DNA of 33,325 nt from Marinobacter sp. (GCA_014762755.1 JABURI010000241.1:1-33325), one strand, 5' to 3'; shown: positions 1-9,333, counted from the first letter of the stretch. Notes: generated from the sequence alone by a model not told the origin. Made by a program: numbers and translations.

Positions 1-481
1 GAATCACCGCCGGAATATCACTGGTCTCCGAAGCCACCAGGTACCGGTCAATCAGATTGTCATGGGGCTCCGGCTCCGGGGCAATCACCAGAATAATGTG
101 ATCAATATTCGCCGCCACCGGCTTAAGCGCCCCGAAATTGTCCGGCCGCTGCAACAGATTCTGGCGATCACAACGGGCGACAATCACCCCCGTCTCACTC
201 TTGCCCTTACGCCAGACCACCCGGTCACCGGTCACCAGACTGTCAATATTGGCCCGGACAAAACAGCGGAAAACAGTCCCGGCCTCCTCGCCCTCGAGGG
301 CCTCCACATCCAGCTGCTGACCATAATGGGCAATGATCAGACCTTCCTGCTCCGGCCCCAGCTCACCGGCCTCCGCCTGCTGCTCAATGGCCTTTTCCTT
401 CTTGGCAGCACGGGCAGCCCGTTCCTGCTGGATCTTCTTGATACGCCACTGTTGCTGTTTATTCAGTCGCCGTTTTGCCAT
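1..481 (-). CDS. rsgA: Ribosome small-subunit GTPase RsgA, N-terminal part (runs off the left edge)
   Basis: RsgA is a circularly permuted GTPase that binds the 30S ribosomal subunit and helps its late maturation. Reading the minus strand from an ATG at 479-481 gives about 160 residues, starting [20 protein letters not shown]. This basic, coiled start is typical of gammaproteobacterial RsgA. An OB-fold-like region follows ([20 protein letters not shown]), then the beginning of the GTPase domain ([13 protein letters not shown]...LIDRYLVA). The family is about 350 residues, so the GTP-binding motifs and the zinc-binding C-terminus lie outside the window. It is divergent from orn, as in E. coli, which supports the call. 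No frameshift is seen in the visible part. The open frame has no stop inside the window. Confidence 0.9.
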   Translation of the reverse strand, partial: MAKRRLNKQQQWRIKKIQQERAARAAKKEKAIEQQAEAGELGPEQEGLIIAHYGQQLDVEALEGEEAGTVFRCFVRANIDSLVTGDRVVWRKGKSETGVIVARCDRQNLLQRPDNFGALKPVAANIDHIILVIAPEPEPHDNLIDRYLVASETSDIPAVI

Positions 482-547
482 AAATGATTTGAGGGATCCC
501 GTGAAAGTTCGTCATCGACCGTGCCATCATACTGGAATCACTGGTTG

Positions 548-578
548 GTCGCTGTACTATGGTACGAAACGCAGCGAC
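548..578. other. Small inverted repeat in the rsgA-orn intergenic region
   Basis: GTCGCTG (548-554) is complementary to CAGCGAC (572-578). The intervening 17 nt contain GTAC-TATG-GTAC, so a two-tier hairpin is possible. It lies 18 nt before the 110-nt structured element. It could be an operator or a promoter-region palindrome for rsgA or orn. No convincing -35/-10 pair was found in 482-735 on either strand, so the promoters of both genes remain unplaced. Confidence 0.35.
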
Positions 579-596
579 TATATGTCCGAAATATGG

Positions 597-706
597 GCTG
601 GTGGTGGGGCAACCTATCCGGGAATGTTGAAGGCCAGGGATGGCCTGAAACAAGCGCACATGGACGTGCTCGTAGCGGTTCCCGGATAGGTTGCCCCACC
701 GCCAGC
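597..706 (+). repeat. Structured 110-nt intergenic element, copy 1 (upstream of orn)
   Basis: Arms 597-624 and 679-706 form a 28-bp stem with one G-U-type pair (T602/G701). The 54-nt interior holds a hairpin at 631-646 (AGGCCA, loop GGGA, TGGCCT). A conserved core at 651-677 follows, beginning CAAGCGCACATGG and ending CTCGTAGCG, in which GCAC (656-659) can pair with GTGC (666-669). The same core, interior length and stem length recur at 32307-32416 (same orientation) and 30124-30233 (opposite orientation). The orn start codon is 29 nt beyond the stem. Compared with copy 3, stem positions 598, 599, 600, 603, 605, 613, 615, 616 and 624 differ, and their partners change to match. The function is unknown: RNA leader, cruciform or mobile hairpin. 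Confidence 0.88.
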
Positions 707-735
707 AAGCACCAAAATCAGAAGGTTAGTAACAC

Positions 736-1278
736 ATGTCAGAAGGCAATCGCCTGGTATGGATCGATCTGGAAATGACCGGCCTCGATCCAGAAAAAGA
801 ACGCATCATCGAAATGGCCACCATCATCACCGATGCAGAACTGAACATCATCGCAGAAGGCCCGGTCATCGCCGTCCACCAACCCGACAGCCTCCTCGAG
901 GCCATGGACGAATGGTGCACCAATACCCACGGCGCCAGCGGCCTCACTAAACGTGTCAAAGAAAGCACCATTACCGAAGCCCAAGCCGAACAGGAAACCC
1001 TGACATTCCTGAAAAAACACGTGGGAGCGGGCGAATCCCCCCTGTGCGGCAACAGCATCGGCCAGGACCGCCGCTTCCTGGTGAAATACATGCCGGAACT
1101 GGAAGCCTTCTTCCATTATCGAAACCTCGACGTCTCCACCGTCAAAGAACTCGCTCGCCGCTGGCGCCCCGACGTCCTCGACGGCGTGAAGAAAAAAGGC
1201 AGCCACCTGGCACTCGACGACATTCGCGACTCCATCAACGAACTGCGCCACTACCGGGATCACTTCTTCAAACTGTAA
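736..1278 (+). CDS. orn: Oligoribonuclease Orn
   Basis: Orn is a DEDDh 3'-5' exoribonuclease that degrades di- and short oligoribonucleotides, including the pGpG left from cyclic-di-GMP breakdown. The 180-residue protein matches the family length. Visible active-site residues are D11 and E13 (WIDLEMTG), D111 ([10 protein letters not shown]), H157 and D162 ([11 protein letters not shown]). The ATG at 736 gives the canonical N-terminus, though the upstream ribosome-binding site is weak (GAAGG, about 10 nt before). The 110-nt element ends 29 nt before this start. The 3' end overlaps the convergent queG by 11 nt. The coding strand is noticeably C-rich: by hand count 841-900 has 25 C and 13 G, a bias shared in this window with bioD. 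Confidence 0.97.
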   Translation: MSEGNRLVWIDLEMTGLDPEKERIIEMATIITDAELNIIAEGPVIAVHQPDSLLEAMDEWCTNTHGASGLTKRVKESTITEAQAEQETLTFLKKHVGAGESPLCGNSIGQDRRFLVKYMPELEAFFHYRNLDVSTVKELARRWRPDVLDGVKKKGSHLALDDIRDSINELRHYRDHFFKL

Positions 1279-2353
1279 GCCCGTGCCGGCACAACGCCCA
1301 GTGCACATGCTCGCGGACCATCTCTGACGGGTGGTCCGCCCGCTGCTTCAGCGCCTCCACCACCGGAATCGTGGTGGGTGCGTTGCCCAGACCGACTGCC
1401 AGATTGCGGAGCCAGCCCTCATAACCGGTGCGCCGGATCGCCGACCCCTCCGTCCGTTTCAGGAACTGCTCTTCCGTCCACAGGAACAACTCCGCCAGCG
1501 AACTGTTGTCCAGCCCATGCCGCGGCTGGAAATCCTGCTCCGCCGTCGGCTTGCTGAACTTGTTCCAGGGGCAGACCAGCTGACAGTCGTCACAACCGAA
1601 CACCCGGTTGCCCATTTTCGGGCGAAGCTCCTCCGGAATCGAACCTTTCAGCTCAATCGTCAGGTAACTGATACAGCGCCGGGCATCGAGCAGGTGCGGC
1701 CCGACAAAGGCATCAGTAGGGCACACCTCCAGACAGGCTGAACAACTGCCACAGTGTTCGGTTTCAAAGGTATCATCCACCGGCAGGGGTGCGCTGGTAA
1801 AAATCTCCCCCAGGAAGAAAAACGACCCGGCCTTCGGATGGATCAGCATATTGTTCTTGCCGATCCAGCCCAGCCCGGCCCGCTGGGCGAGGGCCCGCTC
1901 AAGAACCGGGGCGCTGTCGACAAACGCCCGGTACTCGAACCCGCTGACCGCCTCGTCAATCCAATTTGCCAGGGTGGCCAGGCGCTTGCGCATCAGCTTG
2001 TGATAGTCCCGCCCCACAGCGTAGCGAGTCACGTAGGCGGTTTCCCGGTCAGTGAGTGCTTGTTTCGGGTTGTCGGGTGCGGGCAGATAGTCCATTCGCA
2101 CCGAGATGATCCGGGCTGTGCCGGGTACCAGCGAGGTTGGCGTGTAACGTTTGTCGCCATGGTGGCCCATGTATTCCATTTCGCCCTGGTAACCCTCCGC
2201 CAGCCAGGCCTTCAGGCGCTCGCCATGGGGCCCGGTGTCCGGGCTTGTGATACCGGCATCGGCAAAGCCCAGCTGTCTGGCCCATTCCCGGATTTTCTCC
2301 GGCAAATCATTCAGTTCGGGCGGTGCTGGCGGAGTTTCTTTCGGCTCGGTCAT
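1268..2353 (-). CDS. queG: Epoxyqueuosine reductase QueG
   Basis: QueG carries out the last step of queuosine synthesis in tRNA wobble position 34, reducing epoxyqueuosine with cobalamin and two [4Fe-4S] clusters. The 361-residue product shows a catalytic-type Asp at about 146 ([13 protein letters not shown]) and [10 protein letters not shown]. The ferredoxin-like clusters are C201/C204/C207/C211 ([12 protein letters not shown]) and C254/C257/C261 (CDDCQLVCP). A HEAT-like C-terminus follows (RNLAVGLGN...VREHVHWAL). The length fits the family. It converges on orn and is divergent from nnr. In many gammaproteobacteria queG neighbours nnr (yjeF) in the same divergent arrangement, which supports the identification. 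Confidence 0.96.
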   Translation of the reverse strand: MTEPKETPPAPPELNDLPEKIREWARQLGFADAGITSPDTGPHGERLKAWLAEGYQGEMEYMGHHGDKRYTPTSLVPGTARIISVRMDYLPAPDNPKQALTDRETAYVTRYAVGRDYHKLMRKRLATLANWIDEAVSGFEYRAFVDSAPVLERALAQRAGLGWIGKNNMLIHPKAGSFFFLGEIFTSAPLPVDDTFETEHCGSCSACLEVCPTDAFVGPHLLDARRCISYLTIELKGSIPEELRPKMGNRVFGCDDCQLVCPWNKFSKPTAEQDFQPRHGLDNSSLAELFLWTEEQFLKRTEGSAIRRTGYEGWLRNLAVGLGNAPTTIPVVEALKQRADHPSEMVREHVHWALCRHGLTV

Positions 2354-2417
2354 GGCTGCGTTGTCAGCGGGTGTGGTCCGGGTGGATTCACTGCGGAAGT
2401 TTAATTTGATTAAGTTA

Positions 2418-2445
2418 TGACCTTTTTCACTGTTTTGCTATGCTT
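2418..2445 (+). promoter_or_regulatory. Possible extended -10 promoter for the nnr block
   Basis: TGCTATGCT (2437-2445) is an extended -10 (TG-N-TATGCT) in the AT-rich 147-nt gap between queG and nnr. The -35 is weak (ATGACC, 2418-2423, 16-nt spacer). It is the only plausible promoter signal before the long plus-strand gene block. This is inference from sequence only. Confidence 0.35.
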
Positions 2446-2500
2446 TACAGGTATCTGGCCAATTTTCTTAAACCGGTTTCTGTAACGGGAGCTCAGGCTC

Positions 2501-4060
2501 ATGCCGCCCTTATCTGCGCACAGTCTACCAGACGACCTCTACTCCGCCGATGCTGTGCGGCAGATGGACCGTTACGTAATTGACGAACTGGGTGTGGACG
2601 GTTTCCAGTTGATGCAGACCGCCGCCCACGCCGCATTCCGTCGTCTGGTCCGGCGTTGGCCGGACTGTGGCCCGGTACTGGTGCTGTGTGGCGCGGGGAA
2701 CAATGGGGGTGACGGGTATCTGGTGGCGGCCAACGCCAAGCGGCATGGGCTGACCGTGTCCTGCATTGCCGTTGCCCCGACCGAAAAACTCGCCGGCGAT
2801 GCCCGAAAGGCCTGGCAGAAGGCCGTTGCTGATGGGGTCGACGTGCGCGAACTGCCAGCCATTGACGAGCCCGCCCTGGCGGCCGCGTTCGAACATGCCG
2901 GCCTGATTATCGATGCCTTGCTCGGGACCGGCGTGTCCGGGGCACCCCGGGAGCCGTTTGCCGGGGTCATTGCCCGCTGCAATGGCAGTGGCGTGCCGGT
3001 TCTGGCAGTGGATGTGCCCTCGGGCCTGAATGCAACCACCGGTGTCGCCGACGGTGACGTGGTGCGGGCGACTATGACGGTTACCTTTATCGGCCTCAAA
3101 TCCGGCTTGTTCACCGGGCAGGGACCCGCCGTGTGTGGTGACGTCGTCTTTGACTCGCTGGGTACGGAAAACGACATTGCTGGCAGCGGGCAGTTGCCCG
3201 TTGCCCGTTTGCGGACTTGGGAAGCCGCGGGTCGCTGGCTTCCGGAGCGCCCGGCGAACGCCCACAAGGGACGGTTCGGGCACGTGCTCATCATTGCCGG
3301 GGATCGAGGGTTTGGTGGAGCCGGCCTGATGGCGGCCGAAGCGGCAGCCCGTTCCGGCGCTGGCCTGGTCTCGCTGGCAACCCGTCCCGAGCATATCTCG
3401 GCCGCGTTGGCCCGCTGTCCTTCAGTGATGGTGCACGGGCTTATTCACGGATCCGAACTGGCCCCGCTGCTCGAAGCCGCGTCAGTTGTCGTGTGCGGGC
3501 CCGGCATTGGCAAGAGTGCCTGGGGCCAGCAGATGCTTCAGCAGGTGCTGGCCAGTGACAAACCAAGAGTGCTGGATGCGGATGCCTTGAACCTGATGGC
3601 AGCCCGGGTAGCAGTGCCCGCGGATCATCAGGTGCTGACACCACATCCCGGTGAGGCCGCCCGCTTACTCGACTGCACTGTCGCGGAAGTCGAGGTTGAC
3701 CGGATGGCGGCGGCCCGCAAGCTGCAATCGGTCTTCGGCGGTGTCATCCTGCTCAAGGGTGCGGGGACGGTCATTGCCTCGGGCGAAAAGACGGTGGATA
3801 TTGTCAGCGGCAGCAACCCGGGAATGGCCACCGGCGGCATGGGTGACGTGCTGGCGGGAATTCTCGGGGCCATGTGCGGTCAGTTGGAAGACCTGGTGAG
3901 GGCGACGGTCCTCGGAGCTTGCGCCCATCTGGCGGCGGCTGACCAGGCCACGCAAACCCGGGGTTACATGGGGCTGATACCCACCGATGTGATCGATAAT
4001 CTGCCACTGGTTTTCCGGCAGGTTGAATTCAGCGGTGTTCAGAAACGGGAGGATGGATGA
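2501..4060 (+). CDS. nnr: Bifunctional NAD(P)H-hydrate epimerase / ADP-dependent NAD(P)H-hydrate dehydratase
   Basis: This enzyme repairs hydrated NADH and NADPH. The N-terminal YjeF_N domain epimerises the R and S hydrates; the C-terminal ribokinase-like domain dehydrates the S form using ADP. The 519-residue protein has both halves. The N-terminal nucleotide-binding loop CGAGNNGGDG is at residues 63-72. The kinase-like domain runs from about residue 245 (HKGRFGHVLIIAGDRGFGGA) through VVCGPGIGKS to the catalytic loop NPGMATGGMGDVLAGILGA near residue 440-457. The start ATG is preceded by GGGAG about 9 nt upstream. The stop overlaps the tsaE start in an ATGA arrangement, indicating translational coupling. 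It heads the conserved nnr-tsaE-amiB-mutL-miaA-hfq order. Confidence 0.97.
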   Translation: MPPLSAHSLPDDLYSADAVRQMDRYVIDELGVDGFQLMQTAAHAAFRRLVRRWPDCGPVLVLCGAGNNGGDGYLVAANAKRHGLTVSCIAVAPTEKLAGDARKAWQKAVADGVDVRELPAIDEPALAAAFEHAGLIIDALLGTGVSGAPREPFAGVIARCNGSGVPVLAVDVPSGLNATTGVADGDVVRATMTVTFIGLKSGLFTGQGPAVCGDVVFDSLGTENDIAGSGQLPVARLRTWEAAGRWLPERPANAHKGRFGHVLIIAGDRGFGGAGLMAAEAAARSGAGLVSLATRPEHISAALARCPSVMVHGLIHGSELAPLLEAASVVVCGPGIGKSAWGQQMLQQVLASDKPRVLDADALNLMAARVAVPADHQVLTPHPGEAARLLDCTVAEVEVDRMAAARKLQSVFGGVILLKGAGTVIASGEKTVDIVSGSNPGMATGGMGDVLAGILGAMCGQLEDLVRATVLGACAHLAAADQATQTRGYMGLIPTDVIDNLPLVFRQVEFSGVQKREDG

Positions 4061-4554
4061 CGATTTACGGTAACGAACGCCGCCTGTTTCTGGAAGGCGA
4101 GGCGGAGACCGAAAAGCTCGGTCAGGAACTGGCCCGGCTGGTGATTGAATCCGGCCAGGGCCTGACGGTCTTCCTGGACGGCGATCTGGGTATGGGCAAG
4201 ACCACCCTTAGCCGTGGCGTCATGCGCGGCCTCGGGCATGAGGGGGCCGTCAAAAGCCCGACCTATACCCTGGTGGAGCCCTACGAGCATCTGACGCCGC
4301 CTGCCTACCATTTTGACCTCTATCGCCTGGGCGATCCCGAGGAGCTGGAGTACATGGGAATCCGGGATTATTTCTCCGGAGACAACCTGTGCCTGATCGA
4401 GTGGCCGGAGCGGGGTAAGGGTGTCCTGCCGGAACCGGACCTGGAGATCCATCTGGAGCGAGAGGGTGACGGGCGATCCGTGATCATCCGGGCGAGATCC
4501 GCCCAGGGGGCCCATTTGATGAACGAGCTGGAACTGATTGGTCCGGAACATTGA
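4057..4554 (+). CDS. tsaE: tRNA threonylcarbamoyladenosine biosynthesis ATPase TsaE
   Basis: TsaE is the P-loop ATPase partner of TsaD/TsaB in making N6-threonylcarbamoyladenosine at A37 of ANN-decoding tRNAs. The 165-residue product has Walker A GDLGMGKTT at residues 42-50. The family signatures SPTYTLVEPY, HFDLYRL and CLIEWPERG follow in the usual order. Its ATG overlaps the nnr stop by 4 nt. Family length is normal, with a slightly extended C-terminus (ARSAQGAHLMNELELIGPEH). It is cytoplasmic and expected to be essential. The amiB start lies 36 nt downstream. Confidence 0.96.
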   Translation: MTIYGNERRLFLEGEAETEKLGQELARLVIESGQGLTVFLDGDLGMGKTTLSRGVMRGLGHEGAVKSPTYTLVEPYEHLTPPAYHFDLYRLGDPEELEYMGIRDYFSGDNLCLIEWPERGKGVLPEPDLEIHLEREGDGRSVIIRARSAQGAHLMNELELIGPEH

Positions 4555-4590
4555 CCACCGGTGACGGCCGATAGTTTGCAGGTAAGCGGT

Positions 4591-5946
4591 ATGTTCAAGG
4601 GAAAACGCAGCTTTATCAATTTGTTGATGCTGATGACAGCGTGGGCCATGGCATGGGGCGCTGCGGCTGGCGACCGTGTCGAGGGTGCCAGGATCTGGCC
4701 GGCGCCGGATCACACCCGATTGGTGCTGGACGTGACCGGCCCGCTGCAACACAATATCTTCTCCCTCAGCGGACCCTCACGGCTGGTGATCGACCTGAGT
4801 AACGCCTCGCTCCGGGCTGATCTGGACAACCTGGATTTGTCCGGCAGCCCGATCCAGCGGATTCGCAGTGCGCCAAGGAACGGGAACGATCTCCGGGTTG
4901 TGCTCGACCTCAAGAGCGACATCAAGCCGCGCAGCTTCCAGCTGGAGCCCAATCAGCAATATGGTCATCGCCTGGTGGTGGACCTGATCGACGAGAAGGG
5001 CAGTCGGCTCGAGCGTGCCAGCCAGCCGACGGTCACCCAGGACTCTGCTGGCAAGCGTGACGTGATTGTTGTTATTGATGCCGGCCACGGTGGCGAGGAT
5101 CCGGGCGCAATCGGGCCGCGGGGAACCCGGGAGAAAGACGTGGTCCTGAAAATGGCGAAAACCCTGGAGGACCTGATCAAAAAACAGCCCGGCTACACCG
5201 CCAAGTTGACCCGGACCGGTGATTACTACGTGGGTTTGCGGAACCGGACATTGCTGGCGCGGAAATACAACGCCGATCTGTTTGTGTCGATCCATGCCGA
5301 CGCCTTCCGCACGCCGCAACCCAAAGGAGCGTCCGTCTTCGCTCTTTCCCAGCGTGGTGCTACCAGTGAGACTGCCCGCTGGCTGGCGCAGAGCGAGAAC
5401 CGCTCCGACCTGATAGGTGGCACCGGTGGTGTCTCGCTGGACGGACGGGACGACATGCTCGCGGGCGTGCTCCTGGATCTTTCCATGACCGCCAGTATCA
5501 ATGCCAGCCTGGGTGTGGGCAGTTCGGTACTCGGCAAGCTGGATCGGGTTGCCAAACTTCACAAGCCGGGGGTAGAGCAGGCAGCCTTCGTGGTGCTGAA
5601 ATCACCGGACATACCGTCCATCCTGGTCGAGGCGGGCTTCATCTCCAATCCCCAGGAAGAGAAGAACCTGGCAACGGACTGGTACCGCAGTCGTCTGGCG
5701 AGCGCCATCATGGACGGTATCGACGACTATTTCCGCAAGACCCCGCCTCCGGGCACCCTGCTGGCCTGGCAGAAACAAAATGGCAAGGGCGGCAACGAGG
5801 TCAGCCAGTACCGGATTCGGCGCGGGGATACTTTGTCTCAGCTGGCCAAGGAGAACCAGATTTCCGTTAACGAGTTGATGCGTTTTAACGGCTTGAGGGA
5901 TGACCGTGTTATGGTAGGGCAAACCATTCGTATTCCCGCATCCTGA
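4591..5946 (+). CDS. amiB: N-acetylmuramoyl-L-alanine amidase AmiB (AMIN, Amidase_3, LysM)
   Basis: This periplasmic zinc amidase cleaves the amide bond between muramic acid and the peptide stem during daughter-cell separation. From ATG 4591 it has 451 residues: a signal peptide (about 1-26, [15 protein letters not shown]...GAAAG), an AMIN domain (about 30-135) and a catalytic Amidase_3 domain (about 157-385). Zinc ligands are H166, E181 and H235, and the catalytic Glu is E347 ([10 protein letters not shown]). A C-terminal LysM peptidoglycan-binding domain spans about 406-449 ([20 protein letters not shown]). An in-frame GTG at 4561 would add 10 residues, but it lacks a Shine-Dalgarno and would bury the signal peptide. 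AGGTAAG precedes ATG 4591. The symbol follows the conserved tsaE-amiB-mutL order; AmiC is the closest alternative name. Confidence 0.94.
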   Translation: MFKGKRSFINLLMLMTAWAMAWGAAAGDRVEGARIWPAPDHTRLVLDVTGPLQHNIFSLSGPSRLVIDLSNASLRADLDNLDLSGSPIQRIRSAPRNGNDLRVVLDLKSDIKPRSFQLEPNQQYGHRLVVDLIDEKGSRLERASQPTVTQDSAGKRDVIVVIDAGHGGEDPGAIGPRGTREKDVVLKMAKTLEDLIKKQPGYTAKLTRTGDYYVGLRNRTLLARKYNADLFVSIHADAFRTPQPKGASVFALSQRGATSETARWLAQSENRSDLIGGTGGVSLDGRDDMLAGVLLDLSMTASINASLGVGSSVLGKLDRVAKLHKPGVEQAAFVVLKSPDIPSILVEAGFISNPQEEKNLATDWYRSRLASAIMDGIDDYFRKTPPPGTLLAWQKQNGKGGNEVSQYRIRRGDTLSQLAKENQISVNELMRFNGLRDDRVMVGQTIRIPAS

Positions 5947-5966
5947 GCAAGAGGTTTTCCCGAAAC

Positions 5967-7877
5967 ATGCCCCACATTCATTTGCTCTCTCCCCGGCTGG
6001 CGAACCAGATAGCCGCGGGTGAGGTGGTGGAGCGCCCCGCATCGGTCGTCAAGGAACTGGTCGAAAATGCCCTGGATGCCGGTGCCAGCCGGGTCGATGT
6101 GGAAATAGAGCAGGGCGGCGTCAAGCTCATCCGGGTCCGTGACGACGGCAGTGGCATCGAGGAAGACGACCTGCCGCTGGCCCTGAGCCGCCACGCGACC
6201 AGCAAGATCACCAGCCTTGATGATCTCGAAGCCGTTGCCTCCCTCGGGTTCCGGGGCGAGGCGCTGGCCAGTATCAGTTCTGTGTCCCGCCTGACCCTGA
6301 CTTCCCGGACCGAAAACCAGGAAGCCGCCTCGCGGGTCGAGGTCGAGGGCCGTGAAATGGATGCTAGGATTTCCCCGGCGGCCCACCCGGTGGGCACTAC
6401 CGTGGAAGTCCGGGATCTGTTTTTCAACACGCCGGCCCGGCGCAAGTTCCTGCGTACCGAGAAGACCGAGTTCAACCATGTTGATGAGTGTATCCGTCGC
6501 CAGGCCCTGAGCCGGTTCGACACCGGTTTCACCTTACGACATAACCAGCGCGTGGTGCAGAGCCTGCGACCGGCCGAATCGCCGCTGGACCGGGAGCGCC
6601 GTATCGGCGCCTTGTGTGGTCAGCAGTTCATCGACAATGCGGTGGTCATAGATGCCGAGGCCACGGGGCTACGGCTCTGGGGCTGGGTTGCGCTTCCGAC
6701 GTTTTCCCGTAGTCAGGCGGATCTGCAGTATTTCTTCGTCAACGGCCGGGTGATCCGGGACAAACTGGTGGCCCATGCGGTACGCCAGGCTTACCGGGAT
6801 GTGCTGTACAACAACCGGCATCCTGCGTTTGTGTTGTACCTGGAAGTGGATCCGGCCACCGTGGACGTGAATGTGCACCCCACCAAACACGAGGTGCGAT
6901 TCCGGGACGGTCGCCTGGTTCATGATTTCATTTTCCGGACGTTGCACCGTGCCTTGGCAGATGTCCGGCCCGATGATCACCTGCGTGGTGCGGTGGCCCA
7001 GTCCTTTGGCCGGGAGGCTGCGGCCCAGCCGGCGGATCTGGTGGATGCTGGAGCCGCGAACCCGCAGCAGGGCTGGTCTTACCCGCCCCGGGAGAATGCC
7101 GGTCAGGGTGTGCCTTCATCCTCCGGTTTCGGTGGCAGTCGGCCGCCGGAGCCGCAGCAGGAATGGCGGGCCAGTGATCAGATGGCTTTCTATCAGTCCC
7201 TGAACGCCGGCGGTGGGATGACCGCGGAGTCCTCCGCCGGTTCGGCCGGACTCGCACAGGTGCAGTCGACGCCGCCGGCTGACAGTGAGGAAGAGCCACC
7301 GCTGGGCTATGCCATCGCCCAGCTCCACGGTATCTATATCCTGGCCCAGGGCCGTGCTGGCCTTATCGTGGTGGACATGCACGCGGCCCATGAGCGCATC
7401 ACCTACGAGCGGATGAAGCGGGCACTGGCCGAGCAGGACCTCAAGAGTCAGCCGCTGCTGGTGCCCGTTTCCCTGGCGGTCAGCCAGAAGGAAGCCGCAC
7501 TCACCGAAACCCACGGTGAGGAATTGCAGCAACTGGGCCTGCAGATCGAGCGGATCGGCCCGGAGACCCTGGCGGTCCGGCAGGTGCCGGCGCTCCTTCG
7601 TGGCGCCGATACCGAGCAGCTGGTGCGGGATGTGCTGGCGGATCTGATCGAGCATGGCCAGAGTGACCGGGTCGAGGCCGTCACCCACGAACTGCTGGGC
7701 ACCATGGCCTGCCACGGCTCGGTCCGGGCGAACCGGCAGCTGACCATTCCCGAGATGAACTCGTTGCTCCGGGACATGGAAGCAACCGAACGCAGCGGCC
7801 AGTGCAACCACGGTCGCCCCACCTGGACGCTGGTGACCCTGAGCGAGCTGGACAAGCTGTTCCTGCGGGGGCGTTAA
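5967..7877 (+). CDS. mutL: DNA mismatch repair protein MutL with C-terminal endonuclease motif
   Basis: MutL couples MutS mismatch recognition to strand incision. The 636-residue protein has a GHKL ATPase N-terminus: [12 protein letters not shown] with E33 as likely general base, RDDGSGI near 58-64, and [11 protein letters not shown] Pro/Gly/Gln-rich linker covers about residues 345-440. The C-terminal dimerisation domain carries [12 protein letters not shown] (about 470-481), which fits the metal-binding nuclease signature DxHA-x2-E-x4-[10 protein letters not shown] and CNHGRPT follow. These motifs mark the nicking type of MutL found in bacteria without MutH, unlike the E. coli protein. The start ATG is 20 nt after amiB; the stop is 10 nt before miaA. 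Confidence 0.97.
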   Translation: MPHIHLLSPRLANQIAAGEVVERPASVVKELVENALDAGASRVDVEIEQGGVKLIRVRDDGSGIEEDDLPLALSRHATSKITSLDDLEAVASLGFRGEALASISSVSRLTLTSRTENQEAASRVEVEGREMDARISPAAHPVGTTVEVRDLFFNTPARRKFLRTEKTEFNHVDECIRRQALSRFDTGFTLRHNQRVVQSLRPAESPLDRERRIGALCGQQFIDNAVVIDAEATGLRLWGWVALPTFSRSQADLQYFFVNGRVIRDKLVAHAVRQAYRDVLYNNRHPAFVLYLEVDPATVDVNVHPTKHEVRFRDGRLVHDFIFRTLHRALADVRPDDHLRGAVAQSFGREAAAQPADLVDAGAANPQQGWSYPPRENAGQGVPSSSGFGGSRPPEPQQEWRASDQMAFYQSLNAGGGMTAESSAGSAGLAQVQSTPPADSEEEPPLGYAIAQLHGIYILAQGRAGLIVVDMHAAHERITYERMKRALAEQDLKSQPLLVPVSLAVSQKEAALTETHGEELQQLGLQIERIGPETLAVRQVPALLRGADTEQLVRDVLADLIEHGQSDRVEAVTHELLGTMACHGSVRANRQLTIPEMNSLLRDMEATERSGQCNHGRPTWTLVTLSELDKLFLRGR

Positions 7878-7887
7878 GAGAGTTCCG

Positions 7888-8925
7888 ATGAGCACCAGTG
7901 ACACCCAGGGCAAGCACCCGCCCGCCATTTTCCTGATGGGGCCAACAGCCTCGGGCAAGACCGACCTGGCTATTGCCCTGTGCGAGCACTTGCCCTGCGA
8001 CATCATCAGCGTCGACTCCGCCCTGATTTACCGGGGAATGGACATCGGCACTGCCAAGCCGTCTGCCGAGGAGTTGGCCCGGGCGCCGCACCGGCTCATC
8101 GATATCTGTGATCCGGCCGAGAGCTATTCTGCCGCCGACTTCCGCCGGGATGCCCTGGCGGAGATGAAGAAAACCACCGAGGCCGGGCGGATTCCGCTTC
8201 TGGTTGGCGGCACCATGATGTATTTCAAAGCCCTGCTCCATGGCATGTCCGGATTGCCTTCTGCGGATCCCGAGTTACGGGCGCGGCTGGAGCGCGAGGC
8301 GGCGGAGAAGGGCTGGTCGGAGCTTCACGAGGAGTTGCGGCAGAAGGACCCCGTGGCAGCCCGGCTCATACACCCCAATAACCGGCAGCGCCTGCTCCGG
8401 GCACTCGAGGTGATCCGTCTGACCGGCAAGCCGATCTCGGCCTTCTGGCAAGCGGAAAACGGCTCAGAGGGGCGATCGCCGGGTGCCAGTGTTGAGGATT
8501 ACACCTATTTCACCCGGTGGCAGGCAGACGAGGGGAGCGCTCTGCCGTATACTGTAACGCAACTTGCAATCGCTCCCGGTGAGCGAAAAGTGCTTCACGA
8601 GCGGATAGAGCTGCGATTCCGGAGAATGCTGGAAAGCGGTTTCCTCGATGAAGTCCGGGCGCTCATGGCCCGGGGTGACCTTGATCCGGAACTTCCCTCA
8701 ATGCGCTGTGTCGGTTATCGGCAGGCATGGGAATATCTGGCCGGTGAAAGCGACTATGAAGAGTTTGTAAGCAAGGGTGTGGCGGCCACCCGCCAGCTGG
8801 CAAAACGGCAGCTTACCTGGTTGAGAAAATGGTCCGATGTCCACTGGCTTGACAGTGAGGATAAAATGGTTTCGGTAAAAGCCTTGAAAAAGCTCGGACT
8901 TCGCACCACATTGAAATCTGAATAA
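7888..8925 (+). CDS. miaA: tRNA dimethylallyltransferase MiaA
   Basis: MiaA transfers a dimethylallyl group to N6 of A37 in tRNAs reading codons that begin with U. The 345-residue protein has the P-loop GPTASGKTD (18-26), the substrate-binding segment [16 protein letters not shown], and the C-terminal [14 protein letters not shown] that contacts the tRNA anticodon stem. It is slightly longer than E. coli MiaA (316 aa), mostly in the C-terminal half. SD-like GAG (AGAGTTCCG) lies just before ATG. Its 3' end appears to carry a heat-shock-type promoter for hfq (8883-8914). Confidence 0.96.
   Translation: MSTSDTQGKHPPAIFLMGPTASGKTDLAIALCEHLPCDIISVDSALIYRGMDIGTAKPSAEELARAPHRLIDICDPAESYSAADFRRDALAEMKKTTEAGRIPLLVGGTMMYFKALLHGMSGLPSADPELRARLEREAAEKGWSELHEELRQKDPVAARLIHPNNRQRLLRALEVIRLTGKPISAFWQAENGSEGRSPGASVEDYTYFTRWQADEGSALPYTVTQLAIAPGERKVLHERIELRFRRMLESGFLDEVRALMARGDLDPELPSMRCVGYRQAWEYLAGESDYEEFVSKGVAATRQLAKRQLTWLRKWSDVHWLDSEDKMVSVKALKKLGLRTTLKSE
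8883..8914 (+). promoter_or_regulatory. Candidate sigma-32 promoter for hfq inside the 3' end of miaA
   Basis: CTTGAAA (8883-8889) matches the sigma-32 -35 consensus. CCACATTGA (8906-8914), after a 16-nt spacer, resembles the CCCCATnTA -10 region. In E. coli hfq is transcribed from several promoters inside miaA, including heat-shock ones, so the location is expected. The spacer is at the long end of the tolerated range. Confidence 0.4.
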
Positions 8926-8962
8926 CGACGATCTGCATCTACTTAAAAACAGGAGAACACAC

Positions 8963-9214
8963 ATGTCAAAAGGGCACTCCTTACAAGACCCTTACCTCAA
9001 TGCATTGCGCAAGGAGCGCATCCCGGTTTCCATCTTTCTGGTCAACGGTATCAAGCTTCAGGGCCAGATTGAGTCTTTTGACCAATTCGTGATTTTGCTG
9101 AAAAACACTGTCAGCCAGATGGTCTACAAGCACGCAATTTCCACTGTGGTTCCTGCCCGCAATGTTCGCATTCCGCAGCAGGCTCCGGGAGGAGAGGGCG
9201 AGTCTGAAGACTGA
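8963..9214 (+). CDS. hfq: RNA chaperone Hfq
   Basis: Hfq is the hexameric Sm-like protein that pairs small RNAs with mRNAs. The 83-residue protein begins [20 protein letters not shown], with the proximal-face residues Q8, D9 and F/Y in place. The Sm1 motif ([25 protein letters not shown]) and Sm2 motif ([10 protein letters not shown]) are intact. The C-terminal tail is short and acidic (GGEGESED), resembling the Pseudomonas type rather than the long E. coli tail. A strong AGGAG is 8 nt before the ATG. It is followed by a probable terminator before hflX. Confidence 0.98.
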   Translation: MSKGHSLQDPYLNALRKERIPVSIFLVNGIKLQGQIESFDQFVILLKNTVSQMVYKHAISTVVPARNVRIPQQAPGGEGESED

Positions 9215-9238
9215 TCCAGCCACTTTCCCGGTATTGCC

Positions 9239-9295
9239 CACCCGCGTTTCCGAAGAGCCGCTCCGCGGCTTCAGGGGCGCGGGTGTTTGTTTTTC
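9239..9295 (+). terminator. Probable intrinsic terminator or attenuator between hfq and hflX
   Basis: Outer stem CACCCGCG (9239-9246) pairs with CGCGGGTG (9278-9285). Nested inside, AGCCGC (9256-9261) pairs with GCGGCT (9265-9270) around a 3-nt loop. A T-rich run follows (GTTTGTTTTT). It would separate hfq, or partly attenuate readthrough, from hflX. Confidence 0.6.
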
Positions 9296-9333
9296 TGAGG
9301 GGTCGATTCTGATGACCCGGGAGTCTGTGCAAG

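Noticed and set aside
597..706. Structured element interpreted as an integron attC site
   Set aside because: No RYYYAAC/GTTRRRY core-site pair at the ends, no integrase, and the conserved part is in the interior rather than at the ends.
333..778. Overlapping plus-strand open frames across rsgA and copy 1 of the structured element
   Set aside because: They are antisense to rsgA or run through the hairpin arms; no ribosome-binding site and no family resemblance beyond the repeat core.
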